From the NCBI GenBank assembly GCA_016715405.1, contig JADKAE010000029.1, forward strand, positions 12,219-76,218: DNA of 64,000 bases. The letters run 5' to 3'. Made by a program: the position numbers and the translations under genes. The notes under the pieces are model-generated. The model was not told the DNA's origin, did no database searches, and saw only the letters and a program-made list of their open reading frames with translations. Positions within the stretch are counted from its first letter, which is position 1. Each line of letters opens with the position of its first letter. Shown here in pieces: positions 36,642 through 47,376 of this stretch. The DNA comes from Saprospiraceae bacterium (GTDB lineage: Bacteria > Bacteroidota > Bacteroidia > Chitinophagales > Saprospiraceae).

Positions 36642-38081
36642 TTAAACATTATTTGTTTCAATAAATGAAGCTGCCAACAAGGCTTTTTTCAAAGCGCCGA
36701 GTTTATTGGTCACCTCCTGTAGTTCCTTGCGTTCGTCGCTGGCGGCCACAACGCCGGCGCCGGCCTGGTAAAACAGCGTATTATCCTGGCTCATAAACGA
36801 CCTGATCACGATAGCCTGGTTCATCTGCCCGTTGAAGTCGATGAACCCCAGGGCGCCGCCGTAGAAGCTGCGTTGTTGGTTTTCGTATTGCTGAATGAGC
36901 TCGATGGCTTTGTATTTGGGCGCGCCGGAGAGGGTGCCTGCCGGGAAGGTATCGCCAAATACCTGCATAGGGTTTGTGCCGGGGGGTAAGTCGCCTTCTA
37001 CTTTCGATACCAGGTGGATGACATGGCTAAAAAACTGGATATCTTTCAGCTCGCGCACCTGCACATTTTTCGCGTGGCGGCTCAGGTCATTGCGGGCCAG
37101 ATCCACGAGCATGATGTGCTCGGCGTTTTCTTTGGGGTCTTTTGACAGTTCGATGGCATTGAGCGCATCTTCTTCGTTGTCGCCGGTGCGGCGGAAGGTG
37201 CCGGCAATGGGGTTCACGCAGGCCGTTCCCCCGGATATCTGCATCTGCGTTTCGGGCGAGGAGCCAAAGATGCGGTAGCTGCCGAAATCGAAATAAAACA
37301 GGTAGGGCGATGGATTCACCGAGCGCAATACGCGGTACACATTGAAATCGTCGCCGGTATAGCGCTGGGCAAACTGCCGCGAAAACACGATCTGGAATAC
37401 GTCGCCCAGCCGGCAATGGCGTTTGCCGAGGCTTACCAGTTCCATAAATTCTTCGTCGCTCAGGTTGCTGGTTTCTTCGCCCTGCAACCTAAAAGGGTGG
37501 GTAGTAAATTTGTGGCCGTACATCAGCGCTTCGAGCTCATCGATTCGGGAAGACCGGCCTTCCGGCAGATTTTCGACTATATACAGCGTATCGCGAAAAT
37601 GGTCGATGGCGATCACAAAGCGATAGAGCGTATAGCGCAGATCGGGCAGGTCGTTGCGGCGTTTGGCGGGGTCGAAATGCAGCGTATCGAAGTATTGCAC
37701 TCCCTCAAAGGCGGTATAACCGAAAAGCCCGTTGAAGCCTTTGTAGGGGGTATCGTATTCGACTTCAAAGCTTTGCAGAAATTCCAACATCGCATTCGGC
37801 ACGTCTTGTACCCCGGTCACGGGAGTTTGCCGCAACGTGCCATCGGGTTTCGACGTAGTGATCGCGCCGTTTTTCACCTCAAAAAATGCCAGCGCATCGA
37901 GCCCCAGGAACGACATACAGTCTTCTTTGCTGCGAAAATCATTGCTTTCCAGCAGCACGGGATCGGTAAAATGGTCGCGCACCTTGAGGTACAACGATAC
38001 CGGCGTGAGGGTATCGGCCATTTTTTTTCTGACCAGGGCCCGCAATTTGACGCGGGTTGAAAAGGCTGTTGCAGTATCCAT
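36642..38081 (-). CDS. trpE: Anthranilate synthase component I
   Basis: 479 residues from ATG 38081. The in-frame TTG at 38108 is rejected because it falls inside the attenuator hairpin. Anth_synt_I N-domain with the feedback site region (LLESNDFRSKEDCMSFLG) and chorismate-binding domain: FQIVFSRQFAQRYTG, PETQMQISGGTACVNPIAGTFRRT, LSKDPKENAEHIMLVDLARNDLSRHAKN, FPAGTLSGAPKYKAIELI, FYGGALGFIDFNG. Commits chorismate to tryptophan. Expression is expected to be set by the leader peptide and hairpin directly upstream. Confidence 0.96.
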   Translation of the reverse strand: MDTATAFSTRVKLRALVRKKMADTLTPVSLYLKVRDHFTDPVLLESNDFRSKEDCMSFLGLDALAFFEVKNGAITTSKPDGTLRQTPVTGVQDVPNAMLEFLQSFEVEYDTPYKGFNGLFGYTAFEGVQYFDTLHFDPAKRRNDLPDLRYTLYRFVIAIDHFRDTLYIVENLPEGRSSRIDELEALMYGHKFTTHPFRLQGEETSNLSDEEFMELVSLGKRHCRLGDVFQIVFSRQFAQRYTGDDFNVYRVLRSVNPSPYLFYFDFGSYRIFGSSPETQMQISGGTACVNPIAGTFRRTGDNEEDALNAIELSKDPKENAEHIMLVDLARNDLSRHAKNVQVRELKDIQFFSHVIHLVSKVEGDLPPGTNPMQVFGDTFPAGTLSGAPKYKAIELIQQYENQQRSFYGGALGFIDFNGQMNQAIVIRSFMSQDNTLFYQAGAGVVAASDERKELQEVTNKLGALKKALLAASFIETNNV

Positions 38082-38106
38082 GCTTGTTGGCTTTTGCGCA
38101 AACGAC

Positions 38107-38139
38107 AAGCGGCCTGCCGGGTGATCCGACAGGCCGCTT
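38107..38139 (-). terminator. trp attenuator hairpin
   Basis: On the minus strand AAGCGGCCTGTCGG pairs with CCGGCAGGCCGCTT around a 5-nt loop (14 bp, one T-G pair). It lies between the leader peptide stop and trpE. No long U-tract follows (GTCGTTTG), so it is not a textbook intrinsic terminator. TCACCCGG in the loop and 3' arm (38124-38117) is exactly complementary to CCGGGTGA within leader codons 17-19 (38178-38171), giving a competing antiterminator pairing. Confidence 0.75.
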
Positions 38140-38165
38140 GGTAGAACAAAATAGTCAATGGCGCG

Positions 38166-38228
38166 TCAATTCACCCGGGAGTCCGAGAGATTGTGCCACC
38201 ACCAATTGTTCTGTATGCGAACTGACAT
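38166..38228 (-). CDS. trpL: trp operon leader peptide
   Basis: 20-codon ORF beginning MSVRIQNN and containing three consecutive TGG codons (9-11: WWW), then HNLSDSRVN and TGA. It sits 85 nt ahead of trpE, behind a good promoter and ahead of a strong hairpin. A ribosome stalled at the Trp codons would leave the CCGGGTGA segment free to invade the hairpin; one reaching the stop codon would cover it. Leaders of this kind are known upstream of trp genes in Bacteroidota (Bacteroid-trp RNA class); membership here is inference. The frame is, by chance or an upstream indel, continuous with the TonB receptor frame. Confidence 0.85.
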   Translation of the reverse strand: MSVRIQNNWWWHNLSDSRVN

Positions 38229-38255
38229 AGTTGTATTACTAATTTTGAACTGCGA

Positions 38256-38287
38256 CAAATATAGGGGTAAAGTTTTTAATAAAACAA
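38256..38287 (-). promoter_or_regulatory. Promoter of the trp operon
   Basis: Minus strand: TTG (38287-38285), 21-nt spacer, perfect TATATTTG (38263-38256). Predicted transcript start is near 38248, about 20 nt before the leader peptide ATG. Confidence 0.65.
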
Positions 38288-38316
38288 GACCTGATGAGCA
38301 GTTTTTGTAAAATGAG

Positions 38317-40749
38317 TTACTGTTCCCCCCCACTCTACCGGCTTCCGATTCAATGCCTGTAGTGCGTTTGCGCGACTTAACATTTTCATTACCAAAACGA
38401 TAACCCAAGCTCAGGCTGGCGCGACGGCTGTCCCAACGGCCACCGCCTTTGGCGTACAGTCCGTTAAAATTCGAAAAGCCGTCCCATCCCGTTTCATAAA
38501 AAATATCGCTTACATTGACTCTAACATTCAGGCGGTCTTTCAAGAACTTGCGTTGCAGGCCGAGGTCGAGGCTCCAGCTTGATTCATACTCAAATACGCC
38601 GCCCCATACGCCGGGCCCGGAGTAATACCCCGAAATTTCGCCCGTAAAACCGGCGGGAAGGGTAAAGGTATGCTGCTGGTAGATGCTATAGGTGAAGGCC
38701 TGCACATCCACCACGGCGCCTTCGCCATAATTGGCCTGGTTGTCGAGGTGCGAAATGCCTGCATTAAAATAGGCGCTCCAGTTTTTGAGGATCTGCACGG
38801 GTGCGCTCACATTAAAACTATAGATGGTTTGCTGCGCCAGGTTAGCCCAGGTAATAAACCCGGCCCGGGGGTCCACATCGTCGGGGGCGATGAGGCGGGT
38901 GATCTGATCGGTGGTGCGGCTATAAGCCAATTTGAAGTTGTACCTATAAGAAAGGGTATACCCCAATTCGAGGTTATTCACAATTTCCGGCCGGAGGAAC
39001 GGGTTGCCCTTTTCGTATGAAAGTTGGCTGATTTGGTTATTAAACGGGTTGAGCACGTTGTAATCGGGGCGGTTGATGCGCCTTCCGCCGTTGAGCGACA
39101 AAGTGTGCTTCGGGGCAGGTTGCCAGGTCAGTCCCGCATTGGGGAACCAGCTCAGGTAGTTCAATTCGACAGGCGGCTCTTGCAATTCCGGCAAAAAAGC
39201 ACGCAGATCGCCGGTAGCATCCGTTTGCTCGGCGCGGAGCCCGACAGAGAAATTCCATTTTTCACCCAAGCCGCGGGCATAATTGATATACCCGGCGTAT
39301 ACTTTTTCGTCGTAAGTAAACTCGTTGGAAGACCGGTTATTTTGAACGGGAAGGCCGTTTATTTCATCATAAAAGAGAAAGGTATTGTCGGAAACCACCT
39401 GGCTCAATTTAGCGCCGGCGCCCAGTTTGCCTTTCCACAACTCATCTTCGTAATCCACTGTAAACGTGTAAATATCGATATCGGTGGGCGTATCAAACCG
39501 GTTGATAATTTCGGTGAGCAACACTTCTTCCGAGGCATCGTAATAGCGGTTGGGTTGATAGCGGACGCTCCGGTTTTTGTAGCTGCCGTAATCCAAATCC
39601 ACATTAAGGCTGCGGCCTTTGGCGTTATCGAAGCGGTAATTGAGGTTGTAGGTTTGCTGGGTCCTGCTGTTATCAGCCGTATTGTTGGCTACCAGTATGC
39701 TATCGATATTGTCAGGCGTGGCTTCCAGGGCGAGGGTAATGCGGTTGTAAGAAGTATTGTCGGAAATGTTGTCGCCGCCGCCTGCCAAAAAACCGATGGT
39801 ATGATTTTTGCCAGAAAAAATCGGCTCCCAAGCGGTAATTGTAATTGCGCCAGTCGTTTTTATGGTTGTTAATTTCGTGCTGCACCAGGTTGTTCTGGTA
39901 GCTTTCAAACAACATCTTATTGAAGCCGCCGCCGTCGCCCACGCTGCCTGTTCCAAATGCATTTACACTTCTATTGCGGTAGTTGGCGCTGCCGGTGAGG
40001 TTGGCCCGGTGGTATTGGCCCTGGCTGTAGGTGGTATTCAGCGAGCCGTTGGCGCCCAGGTTTTTGTCTCTTTTTAGTCGAATGTCAATAATCCCGGCGT
40101 TGCCTTCTGCTTCGTATTTTGAGCCGGGGTTGGTGATAATTTCTATGCGGTCGATTTGTTCGGCGGGCAAATTCTGGAGATAATTGCTGAGGTCCTGTCC
40201 GCCCAGCGGCAAGCGCTTGCCGTCTACGTAAAGCAGTACGCCGGCGCGCCCCAATACATTGATATTATCGTTGTTATCAACCGTCACATTAGGGGCTTTG
40301 CGCAACAGTGAAATGGCATCGGAGCCCGCGCTGTTGATGGTGCCTTCCACGTTAAAAATCGTGCGGTCGGGTTTTATTTCCACCAGCACGCGCGAAGAAG
40401 TGACGGTGGCCTGGGCAAGTTCTATGGCAGAAGGGTTTAAGACCAAAACGCCGATATCAATCTGCTGGGTACCATCCACGCGAATGTCGGGTTTTCGAAT
40501 ATCATCGAACCCCAGGTAAGAAGCTTCGAGGAAATAGGTTCCGGCTTCGAGGCCCTGAAGCTCGAAAATTCCGTTTTCATCGCTTACGCCCACCTTAAAC
40601 AAGCTGCTGTCGGACGTATTGTACAACACCACATTGGCATAGGCGACTGCGCCGCCCTGGTTGTCTTGCAAACGCCCGCGCAGGGTGGACATTTGCGCAT
40701 AAATAGAAAGGGTACTGAGACTGATGATCAGGGTAAGAAATACTCTCAT
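38317..40749 (-). CDS. TonB-dependent outer-membrane receptor, OMP_b-brl_3 type (two frameshifts)
   Basis: About 810 residues. Signal peptide (VFLTLIISLSTLSIYAQ), CarboxypepD-regulatory-like domain (LRGRLQDNQGGAVAYANVVLYNTSD), plug domain (AISLLRKAPNVTVDNNDNINVLGRAGVLLYVDGKR) and a C-terminal beta-barrel (GYTLSYRYNFKLAYSRTTDQITR, GYRFGNENVKSRKR). Imports an unknown ligand. The frame breaks in the T6 run near 39823 (five T would restore D-F-S-G-K-N-H). The stop is missed at a G6 run near 38328; with five G the protein ends ...GRVGEQ at 38317. As written, the ORF runs on through the trp leader to 38166. Confidence 0.85.
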
Positions 40750-41105
40750 GGTTGTCTTTTTGCGGGTGATTAAGCCCAATAAAGACAACTAACTAAAAGA
40801 ATAGTTGCATGTCAGGGTATTTTTGTCGACTGCCAAGAAGCCAGCCGCCAATTTTTTTTCTGCTTTACGTATACTGCCGTATATCGCAATCGCACTTCAG
40901 AGGGAAATTTCGACGATGATCGAAAAAGGTGTGGAACTGTACGGATGGGTTTATTTGATCTGATTTCTCACCAGAACGCAGGCGCCAGGTTTCTTTCAGG
41001 CCGGGTCTTTTTACACTTTTTGATTCGTTAGCCGGGGAGTGACTTTCGTCAACGAAAAAAACCATGGTATCGGCATAACTTCGGAACACGAACAACCCTT
41101 CGCAA
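40750..41105. other. Divergent intergenic region between TonB receptor and hybrid kinase
   Basis: About 356 nt without a supported gene. A TATTTTTG occurs at 40818-40825 on the plus strand but far from the kinase start and without a good -33 element. No repeats of the families seen elsewhere. An antisense ORF (40865-41155) shows no recognisable features. Confidence 0.5.
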
Positions 41106-43276
41106 ATGAAAAATAACCTCCTCCCGATCTGGAACCGTTGGCTTGTCCGATTCATTTACGCTCCTGGCGACGACGAGGAGACTTTGCTGTCCAAAAACAT
41201 CTGGGCAGGGATTGTTACTTCCACCTTCTTCCTCGGCCTCACGGTGATGGCCGTATACGGGTGCCTGGGTTTAAACATACTGGTGTACCTGATGGCGGGT
41301 TTTTGCGCTTATTTGCTGACCATCATGTTGGTGTATCTCCATATTCGGAAGTATGCGGAGGAGTTTTTCGTCGCAACTGAAATTTTCAAAATGCTCTTTG
41401 CCGTTGCCGCCGTGCTCATTACCGGCGGGATTTTGCACTCCGGCGGTTTTGTTTTCATCGGCTTTGCCGGAATTTACTTTGCTCTCCTTTTCCCCGATCC
41501 CGGCAAAGTGCGGTTTTTACTCCTGCTGTACCTGACCACCGTGGTGCTGGAAGCACTGCTTCAGCCTTACGTGACGCCGCTGGTCCAATTTTCCGATGCG
41601 GAGAACCTGACGCTGTTCGTGCTTTACTTCATGGCAACGGCCATCACGTTGTATTTTTTTTCAGGATTTACAACCGGGAACGCATGCGCTTCCGGAAACT
41701 GGAAGCCGAAAAGCTCCGGTCGCTCGATGCGGCGAGGAGCCATTTTTTCACCAATATTTCACACGAATTCCGCACCCCGTTGACGGTCATCCTGGGTATG
41801 GCAGATGAAATTCGGGCAACTTCCGCCCAAAAGGCTGACTATGCGGCGCACCTGATTCATCGCAACGGTAAAAAACTGCTGCGCCTCGTAAATCAGTTGC
41901 TCGACCTGTCGAAACTGGAGGCCGGCCACCTCACGGCGCATTATGTGCAGGACGATGTCGTGACGGAATTGCGCTACCTGCTGGAATCCTTTCACAGCCT
42001 GGCCAAAGCAAAAAATATCCGCCTGCATTTTTCCAGTCAAACCCATGAAATTCCGATGGATTTTGATCTTGAAAAGCTGGAACACCTCGCCGGCAACCTG
42101 CTGGAAAATGCCGTCAAATACACGCCCGCCGGGGGTGAAGTTTGGCTCAAGGTGGAGCGGCTGGCGGCGGTTCCATCATCCCTGGCAGCGACGCTGGAAG
42201 CCGGCCCCTGTCTACTCCTTCAAGTCAAAGACACGGGCATTGGCATTCCGCCGGAGCATTTGGGGCGGATTTTCGACCGGTTTTACCAGGTGGGGGAATG
42301 GCCCACCGAAGGTTCGGGCATCGGGCTGGCGATGGTCAGGGAATACGTCCGCCTGTTCGGCGGCCACATTGAAGTGGACAGCAGGCCGGGCGAGGGCAGC
42401 GTGTTTTCTATTTTTTTACCCATCAAAAACACAGCCCCCCGGCGTGTTTCCTCCAACAGGTCTCCACCTTTGGAAGCCTGGAAGGAGGTGGAAAGATTTT
42501 GGCCCAAGAGCAATACAGCCGCCTCCCACCCCAGGTTGTTAATCATTGAGGACAATCCCGACGTGATATATTACCTGCAAAATTTCCTGCACGAAGATTT
42601 TGATGTAAAAATCGCTTTTGACGGGGAGCGAGGGATTGAGTTGGCCATTGAAAAAATACCGGACGTCATCATCAGCGACATCATGATGCCGAAAAAAGAC
42701 GGGCTGGAGGTGTGCCGGGTGTTGAAAAATGACTTTCGCACCAACCACATCCCCATCATCCTGCTGACAGCTAAAACCGATATAGCCTCCCGCATCGCAG
42801 GGCTGGAAGCCGGCGCCGACGCCTACCTGGCCAAGCCCTTCAACCGCCAGGAACTGGAAGTGGAATTGAAAAAACTGACTGCCCTGCGGGAAACACTGAA
42901 ACGAAAATTCAGCCAGAGCCTCGCCCAGCCGCTGCCCCCAAGCCCGCCGAAGGGACTGAACGAGCGCTTTCTTTACGACGTGCAGCACTGCCTGGAAAAG
43001 CACTTCCCGGATGAAGATTTCGGCATCAAAGAACTCTGCTCCATGACCGGCGTCAGCCGCACCCAACTCCACCGCAAGCTGATGGCCCTTACCGGGCAGC
43101 CCGCCTCGCATTTCATCCGTTCCTTCCGCCTGGAAAAAGCACGGGAACTGCTGCGCACCACCCGCATGACCGTAGCAGAAGTGGCCTACGCGGTTGGTTT
43201 CAAGGATTCTTACTACTTCTCCCGCACATTCAGCCAGGAATTCGGGCTTTCACCCTCGGAAGCCAGGGAGGTTTAA
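41106..43276 (+). CDS. Hybrid two-component sensor kinase / response regulator / AraC regulator (one frameshift)
   Basis: About 723 residues rejoined. Membrane sensor of about six helices (residues 30-190, no large periplasmic domain), then HisKA with FTNISHEFRTPL, HATPase with LLENAVKYTPAGG, KDTGIGIPPEHLGRIFDRF and GSGIGLAMVREYV, a receiver domain with phospho-Asp in VIISDIMMPKKDG and the KPF lysine, and a C-terminal AraC-type DNA-binding domain (LCSMTGVSRTQLHRKLMALTG, VAEVAYAVGFKDSYYFSRTFSQEFG). One protein can thus sense, relay phosphate and bind DNA. The frame breaks at the T8 run near 41655; one base changed gives FRIYNRERMRFRKLEAEK. Divergent from the TonB receptor, a possible target. 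Confidence 0.88.
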
Positions 43277-43433
43277 TATTCAGTTTTTTTATCTGGAACA
43301 ATAAGACATGGCTTGGAACAATAATCCTTCATCTGCGGGTGGGTAGGGGTATAAATTGAGATCAAAATCAATTTCCAATTGATGCATTCGCCAAATGGAA
43401 AATTTGGCGAATGCCACCATCAAAAATGTAGCC

Positions 43434-46400
43434 ATGAAAAAGATATTCAAAAACACAGTACCCTTTTGGGCGGCGCTTTTCCTGTCGCTCTTTTCACTGC
43501 CTTGCCTGGCGCAATGGACATGGGAGCCTGAAAACGATTTGCCTATCGCACTTTTTGAGACAGACCCGGTCGTTCTTAATGGAAAAATATACGTATTCGG
43601 TGGAGGACTTGGCGGAGGAAAATCTTCTAATGCCGTTTGGGTGTTTGAACCCGGAGCGGGATGGGATTCCGGAGGGGAAATGCCGGACTCGCTCGAAGAT
43701 GTCATCGTAGAAGTTTACAACGGGAAATTTTTCCTTTTTGGAGGCCACAGCCACCCCGATTTTGACTACAGGAGAGAGGTGCTCAGGTATGATCCCGTTA
43801 CACAGGTTTTTGATACCGTCGGATTAATACCCATCGGCAGGGGTTTTTCTACCAGCTGCGTTTTGAATAACAAGGCCTATCTGATCGGTGGAGACAATGC
43901 CCTGGGAGGCTGGGCAGCCGTAGATATTTTCGATCTGGATAATTACACCTGGACAATTGGCCCCCCCATGAACACGAACAGAATTGCTGCTTATGCCGAT
44001 ACACTGAACAGCAAGATTTATGTGACCGGCGGTAGCGATGGCACAATAGCACACAGTACGATGGAAATGTTCGATCCGGCGGTTGGCCATTGGCAAACCA
44101 TCAATACTCCCATGATCTATCCGAGGGGACTCCATGCTTGCAAAAACGTAGATGGGAAACTGTTCGTGTTCGGTGGTACCACGCTCAGTAGTTCCATGAT
44201 CAACAAAGTAGAGTACTACGACCCGAACATTGGGGAATGGACAGCGTTCGAACCCTTGCTGTACGCCCGTCGCAAATTCGGTGTGGCTGTCCTCGACGGC
44301 CATGTTATGTATGCCATTGGCGGAAGTGGAAGTTCTGGAGATTTGACCAAAGTAGAAAAGTATGAGTTGCTCCAGTCTGGATGGGAGTATAATAAACCGC
44401 TTCCTACAGGTCGGGCATATTGTACCAGCAGTGTGGTCGATGGAAAAATTTATGTGATTGGCGGCGCATATTCCACAACCCAGACCAGCAATGTCGTTGA
44501 AATGTATGATCCGCAGACAAACGACTGGGAACCAAAAGCGAATTTTCCTGTGCCCATCCTCGGCGCTTCTTCCCAGACGATCAATGATAAAATTTACGTT
44601 GTGGGTGGCCAAAGCATCTATTTGGGAACACCAAAAAACAAGTTGTATGTCTATGACCCGGCGACGAATACCTGGACAGAAAAAGCTCCGATGCTAACTG
44701 CAAGGGCACACCTTTCTACTGCCGTGGCCGGTGGTAAACTTTATGCACTGGGAGGCGCCACGACCTTCCCCACAAGGGTAAATAAAGTAGAAAGGTATGA
44801 TCCTGTTGGCGATACGTGGGAAACAGTAGCACCCATGCCGACTGCCCGTTCAGGTTTCTGTAGCGAAGTGGTTGAGGGCAAAATTTACGCCTTCGGAGGG
44901 GTTTCTCAAAATGGCTATTTCGATATCCTGGAAGTTTACAACCCCATCACCGATACCTGGACGGAAGGCGAACCAATGCCTACGACCAGGTCAATATTTG
45001 GCTCAGGAGTCGTCAATAATATGATTTACGCTTACGGCGGCGCACCCGATGGCGTCAGTACTATTTCCAGCATCATAAAATATGATCCGCAAACGGATCA
45101 GTGGGAGCCGGTGGATACCATGCCGGAGTACAAAATGGCTTTCGCTTCTTCGGTTGTTGATGGCTGCATCTATGGAATGGGAGGGGCATTGGCTCCTTTT
45201 TTCATTCCAAATCTGCCGGGGTCTAAAGTGTCCGAGACGGTGCTGCAATATTGCCCGGCTCAGCCATTCGGTGATGGTTGCTGGCACCAGGTAGATACTG
45301 ATACGCTCGTCCAAGGATTTTTACACGACGTTTTCTTTATCAATAAAATGACCGGCTGGGCTGTAGGAGATTTTGGCACTATTCTCAAAACAGAAGATGG
45401 CGGATCAAGCTGGCAACCGCAAACTTCCGGTACTATTTTTCCTTTATACGGCGTATTTTTTACAGATATTATAACAGGATGGGCAGTAGGAACCGAGGGA
45501 CTTATTCTCCACACTTCGGACGGTGGGGAAAGTTGGCAATCGCAATCTTCGGGCATCACAAGTGAACTGCGTGTTGTTCAGTTTGTTAGCAATCAAACAG
45601 GGTGGGTCGCAGGAGAATTGGGCGTAATGCTGAAAACGACGGATGGCGGGTTGACCTGGCAGCAGCTTTCGACCGGCACAAATGCCACCTTTTCATCCCT
45701 CTTCTTTTTGGAAAGTCTGACAGGTTGGGCAGCAAGTTATGCCGAAATTCTGAAGACAACAGATGGCGGGGAGAGTTGGGAAGTTCAATTGAACTCGATA
45801 GGGGGCCCATTCGTAGACGTATTTTTTTATTGACAACCAGACAGGTTGGGCCGTTATCCATCAAGGTAACTTATTCAGGACGACGGATGGCGGGGCAAAT
45901 TGGAATCTCGTTTCCGGACACTTTGAATATAGGGTTGGTTTCATCTATCCACTTTATAGATCAGCAGACGGGCTGGGCAGCCGGAGGTTACGTGATGGGC
46001 AAGGGGCCAGCAATTGCCAAAACATCCGATGGCGGGGTAAATTGGCAGGTGGTATGGGCCGGAAGTAGATTTTTAGCCGATATTCAAGTCTGGGACAATC
46101 AAACAGGTTGGGCCGTTGGACAGGAAGAAATAATCGTCTACGGAGCAGTACCGCCAGCTCAGGCAGATTTTACCTGGTCGGCACAAGACGACTCAGTTCA
46201 ATTTACCAACACCTCAACAGACGCTGCGACTTTCTTTTGGGACTTCGGAGATGGCTCCTCCAGTGAGGAAGAAAACCCGCAGCACATCTATCCCGCTCCA
46301 GGTGACTATGTCGTGAAACTAACTGCCGTCAATGCTTGCGGCGAGGAGTCTGTGTACGAGGAAACGCTATTTATCACCACCCCCGTTTACGAACAAGAAT

Positions 46401-46654
46401 TATTGGACGCCTTCACCATCTACCCAAATCCTGCATACGATTTCTTCAACATTCGCATCGAGGGTCAGGCATATAACGCTCTCGTGATTGAGCTCTTCAG
46501 CATCACCGGTCAAAAAGTGTTGAGCGAAACCCTGGACTTCCAGTCAGGTACTTCGTTCAAAACTATTTCCTGTAGTAACCTGCCGAAAGGCTTGTACCTG
46601 GTTCGGGTAGCAGATGCTCGCAGGAGCAGTTCCCGCAAGATTATCCTTCAGTGA
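43434..46654 (+). CDS. Secreted Kelch / YCF48-repeat protein with PKD and T9SS type A sorting domain (two frameshifts)
   Basis: About 1070 residues. Signal peptide (FWAALFLSLFSLPCLAQ). About ten Kelch repeats with GGxx...W...PMPT patterns (YDPATNTWTEKAPMLTARAHLS, YVIGGAYSTTQTSNVVEMYDPQTNDWE) form one or two beta-propellers. From about residue 620, YCF48-type repeats follow (MTGWAVGDFGTILKTEDGGSSWQ and four more), then a PKD domain (FFWDFGDGSSSEEENPQHIYPAPGDYVVKL) and a sorting domain (FTIYPNPAYDFFNIRI...LPKGLYLVRV). Frameshifts lie at the T7 run near 45828 and around 45930, both within YCF48 repeats. Secreted to or anchored on the surface by T9SS. Confidence 0.82.
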
Positions 46655-46741
46655 AAATAAGCTTCTGCCGGCTCCGAACGAATGATTTTACGACTACGAA
46701 AAAATGTGTACTCCAGAATTAATAACCTAAAAATCAAAATC

Positions 46742-47320
46742 ATGAAAAAGATTCAGTTTTTTTTGACCGGCGCTCTGCTGCTTTTCCTCGCAGGGTGTCA
46801 AAAAGATTTACCGGTTCCGGCCGATGTTACCAATGAGCAGGAAGCCCTTGTTCAGAATGGATCGACATTGGATTTCCGGGCCAAGGAATATGTAACAAAA
46901 CCCATAAAGGCGTGGGTTGAAGCCATTACAGATTATTCACAAGGTGGATTAGATTGTGGTCTTCCCAACAAAGCAGGTTGGATGCAAGGTAATGCAACCC
47001 ACCTAGGCAAGCTCAATATGCTGGAAAGCCCCTGGGAACACGGCAGTTGCGAAGTGATTTTTGACGAATACTGGAATCCGGTTAAAATTCTTATCACGGG
47101 TAGTCAAGGCCACTGGACAGGTGCAAATGGCGACCGGCTGGAATGGGAAGGCTCCTACGAATCGTTCTTTGATGGCACCTTCACCGGCGATCTGGACATC
47201 ATCGGCGGAACCGGAAAATTTACTGGTGCTTTTGGCAATGTAAAGGGCGGCGGCTATGTTGATCCTGAAACCGGCTACGCCGTCTCTACAGCTGAAGGCT
47301 GGATCACTATTCCTAAGTAA
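46742..47320 (+). CDS. Small lipoprotein of unknown function
   Basis: 192 residues from ATG 46742. Lipoprotein signal with lipobox LAGC (FFLTGALLLFLAGCQKD). The mature part contains paired Gly/Trp-rich segments (GNATHLGKLNMLESPWEHG, FTGDLDIIGGTGKFTGAFGNVKGGG) that look like a repeated small beta-barrel fold; the pattern 'GTGKFxGAxG' resembles allene-oxide-cyclase-like or related barrel proteins in bacteria, stated only as a resemblance. Follows the Kelch protein on the same strand; a terminator comes after it. Confidence 0.75.
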   Translation: MKKIQFFLTGALLLFLAGCQKDLPVPADVTNEQEALVQNGSTLDFRAKEYVTKPIKAWVEAITDYSQGGLDCGLPNKAGWMQGNATHLGKLNMLESPWEHGSCEVIFDEYWNPVKILITGSQGHWTGANGDRLEWEGSYESFFDGTFTGDLDIIGGTGKFTGAFGNVKGGGYVDPETGYAVSTAEGWITIPK

Positions 47321-47340
47321 AGCAAATACGCTAACAACAC

Positions 47341-47376
47341 AAAAGCCCTTGCCGCCTGGATGGAAGCGAGGGCTTT
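47341..47376 (+). terminator. Hairpin terminator after the lipoprotein gene
   Basis: AAAAGCCCT pairs with AGGGCTTTT across an 18-nt loop, followed by GCTTT; 20 nt after the stop codon. Confidence 0.65.

Noticed and set aside
37416..38060. 214-residue ORF antisense to trpE
   Set aside because: Shadow of a strongly coding GC-rich gene; trpE motifs prove the other strand.
38081..38108. TrpE starting at TTG 38108
   Set aside because: That codon lies in the attenuator hairpin; ATG 38081 starts nearer the conserved region and leaves the leader region intact.
38874..39872. Long plus-strand ORFs opposite the TonB receptor
   Set aside because: Antisense frames opened by codon bias; the receptor strand has signal peptide, plug and barrel features.
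40865..41155. 96-residue minus-strand ORF upstream of the hybrid kinase
   Set aside because: Composition is not protein-like, it overlaps the kinase start and has no recognisable motif or conserved start context.
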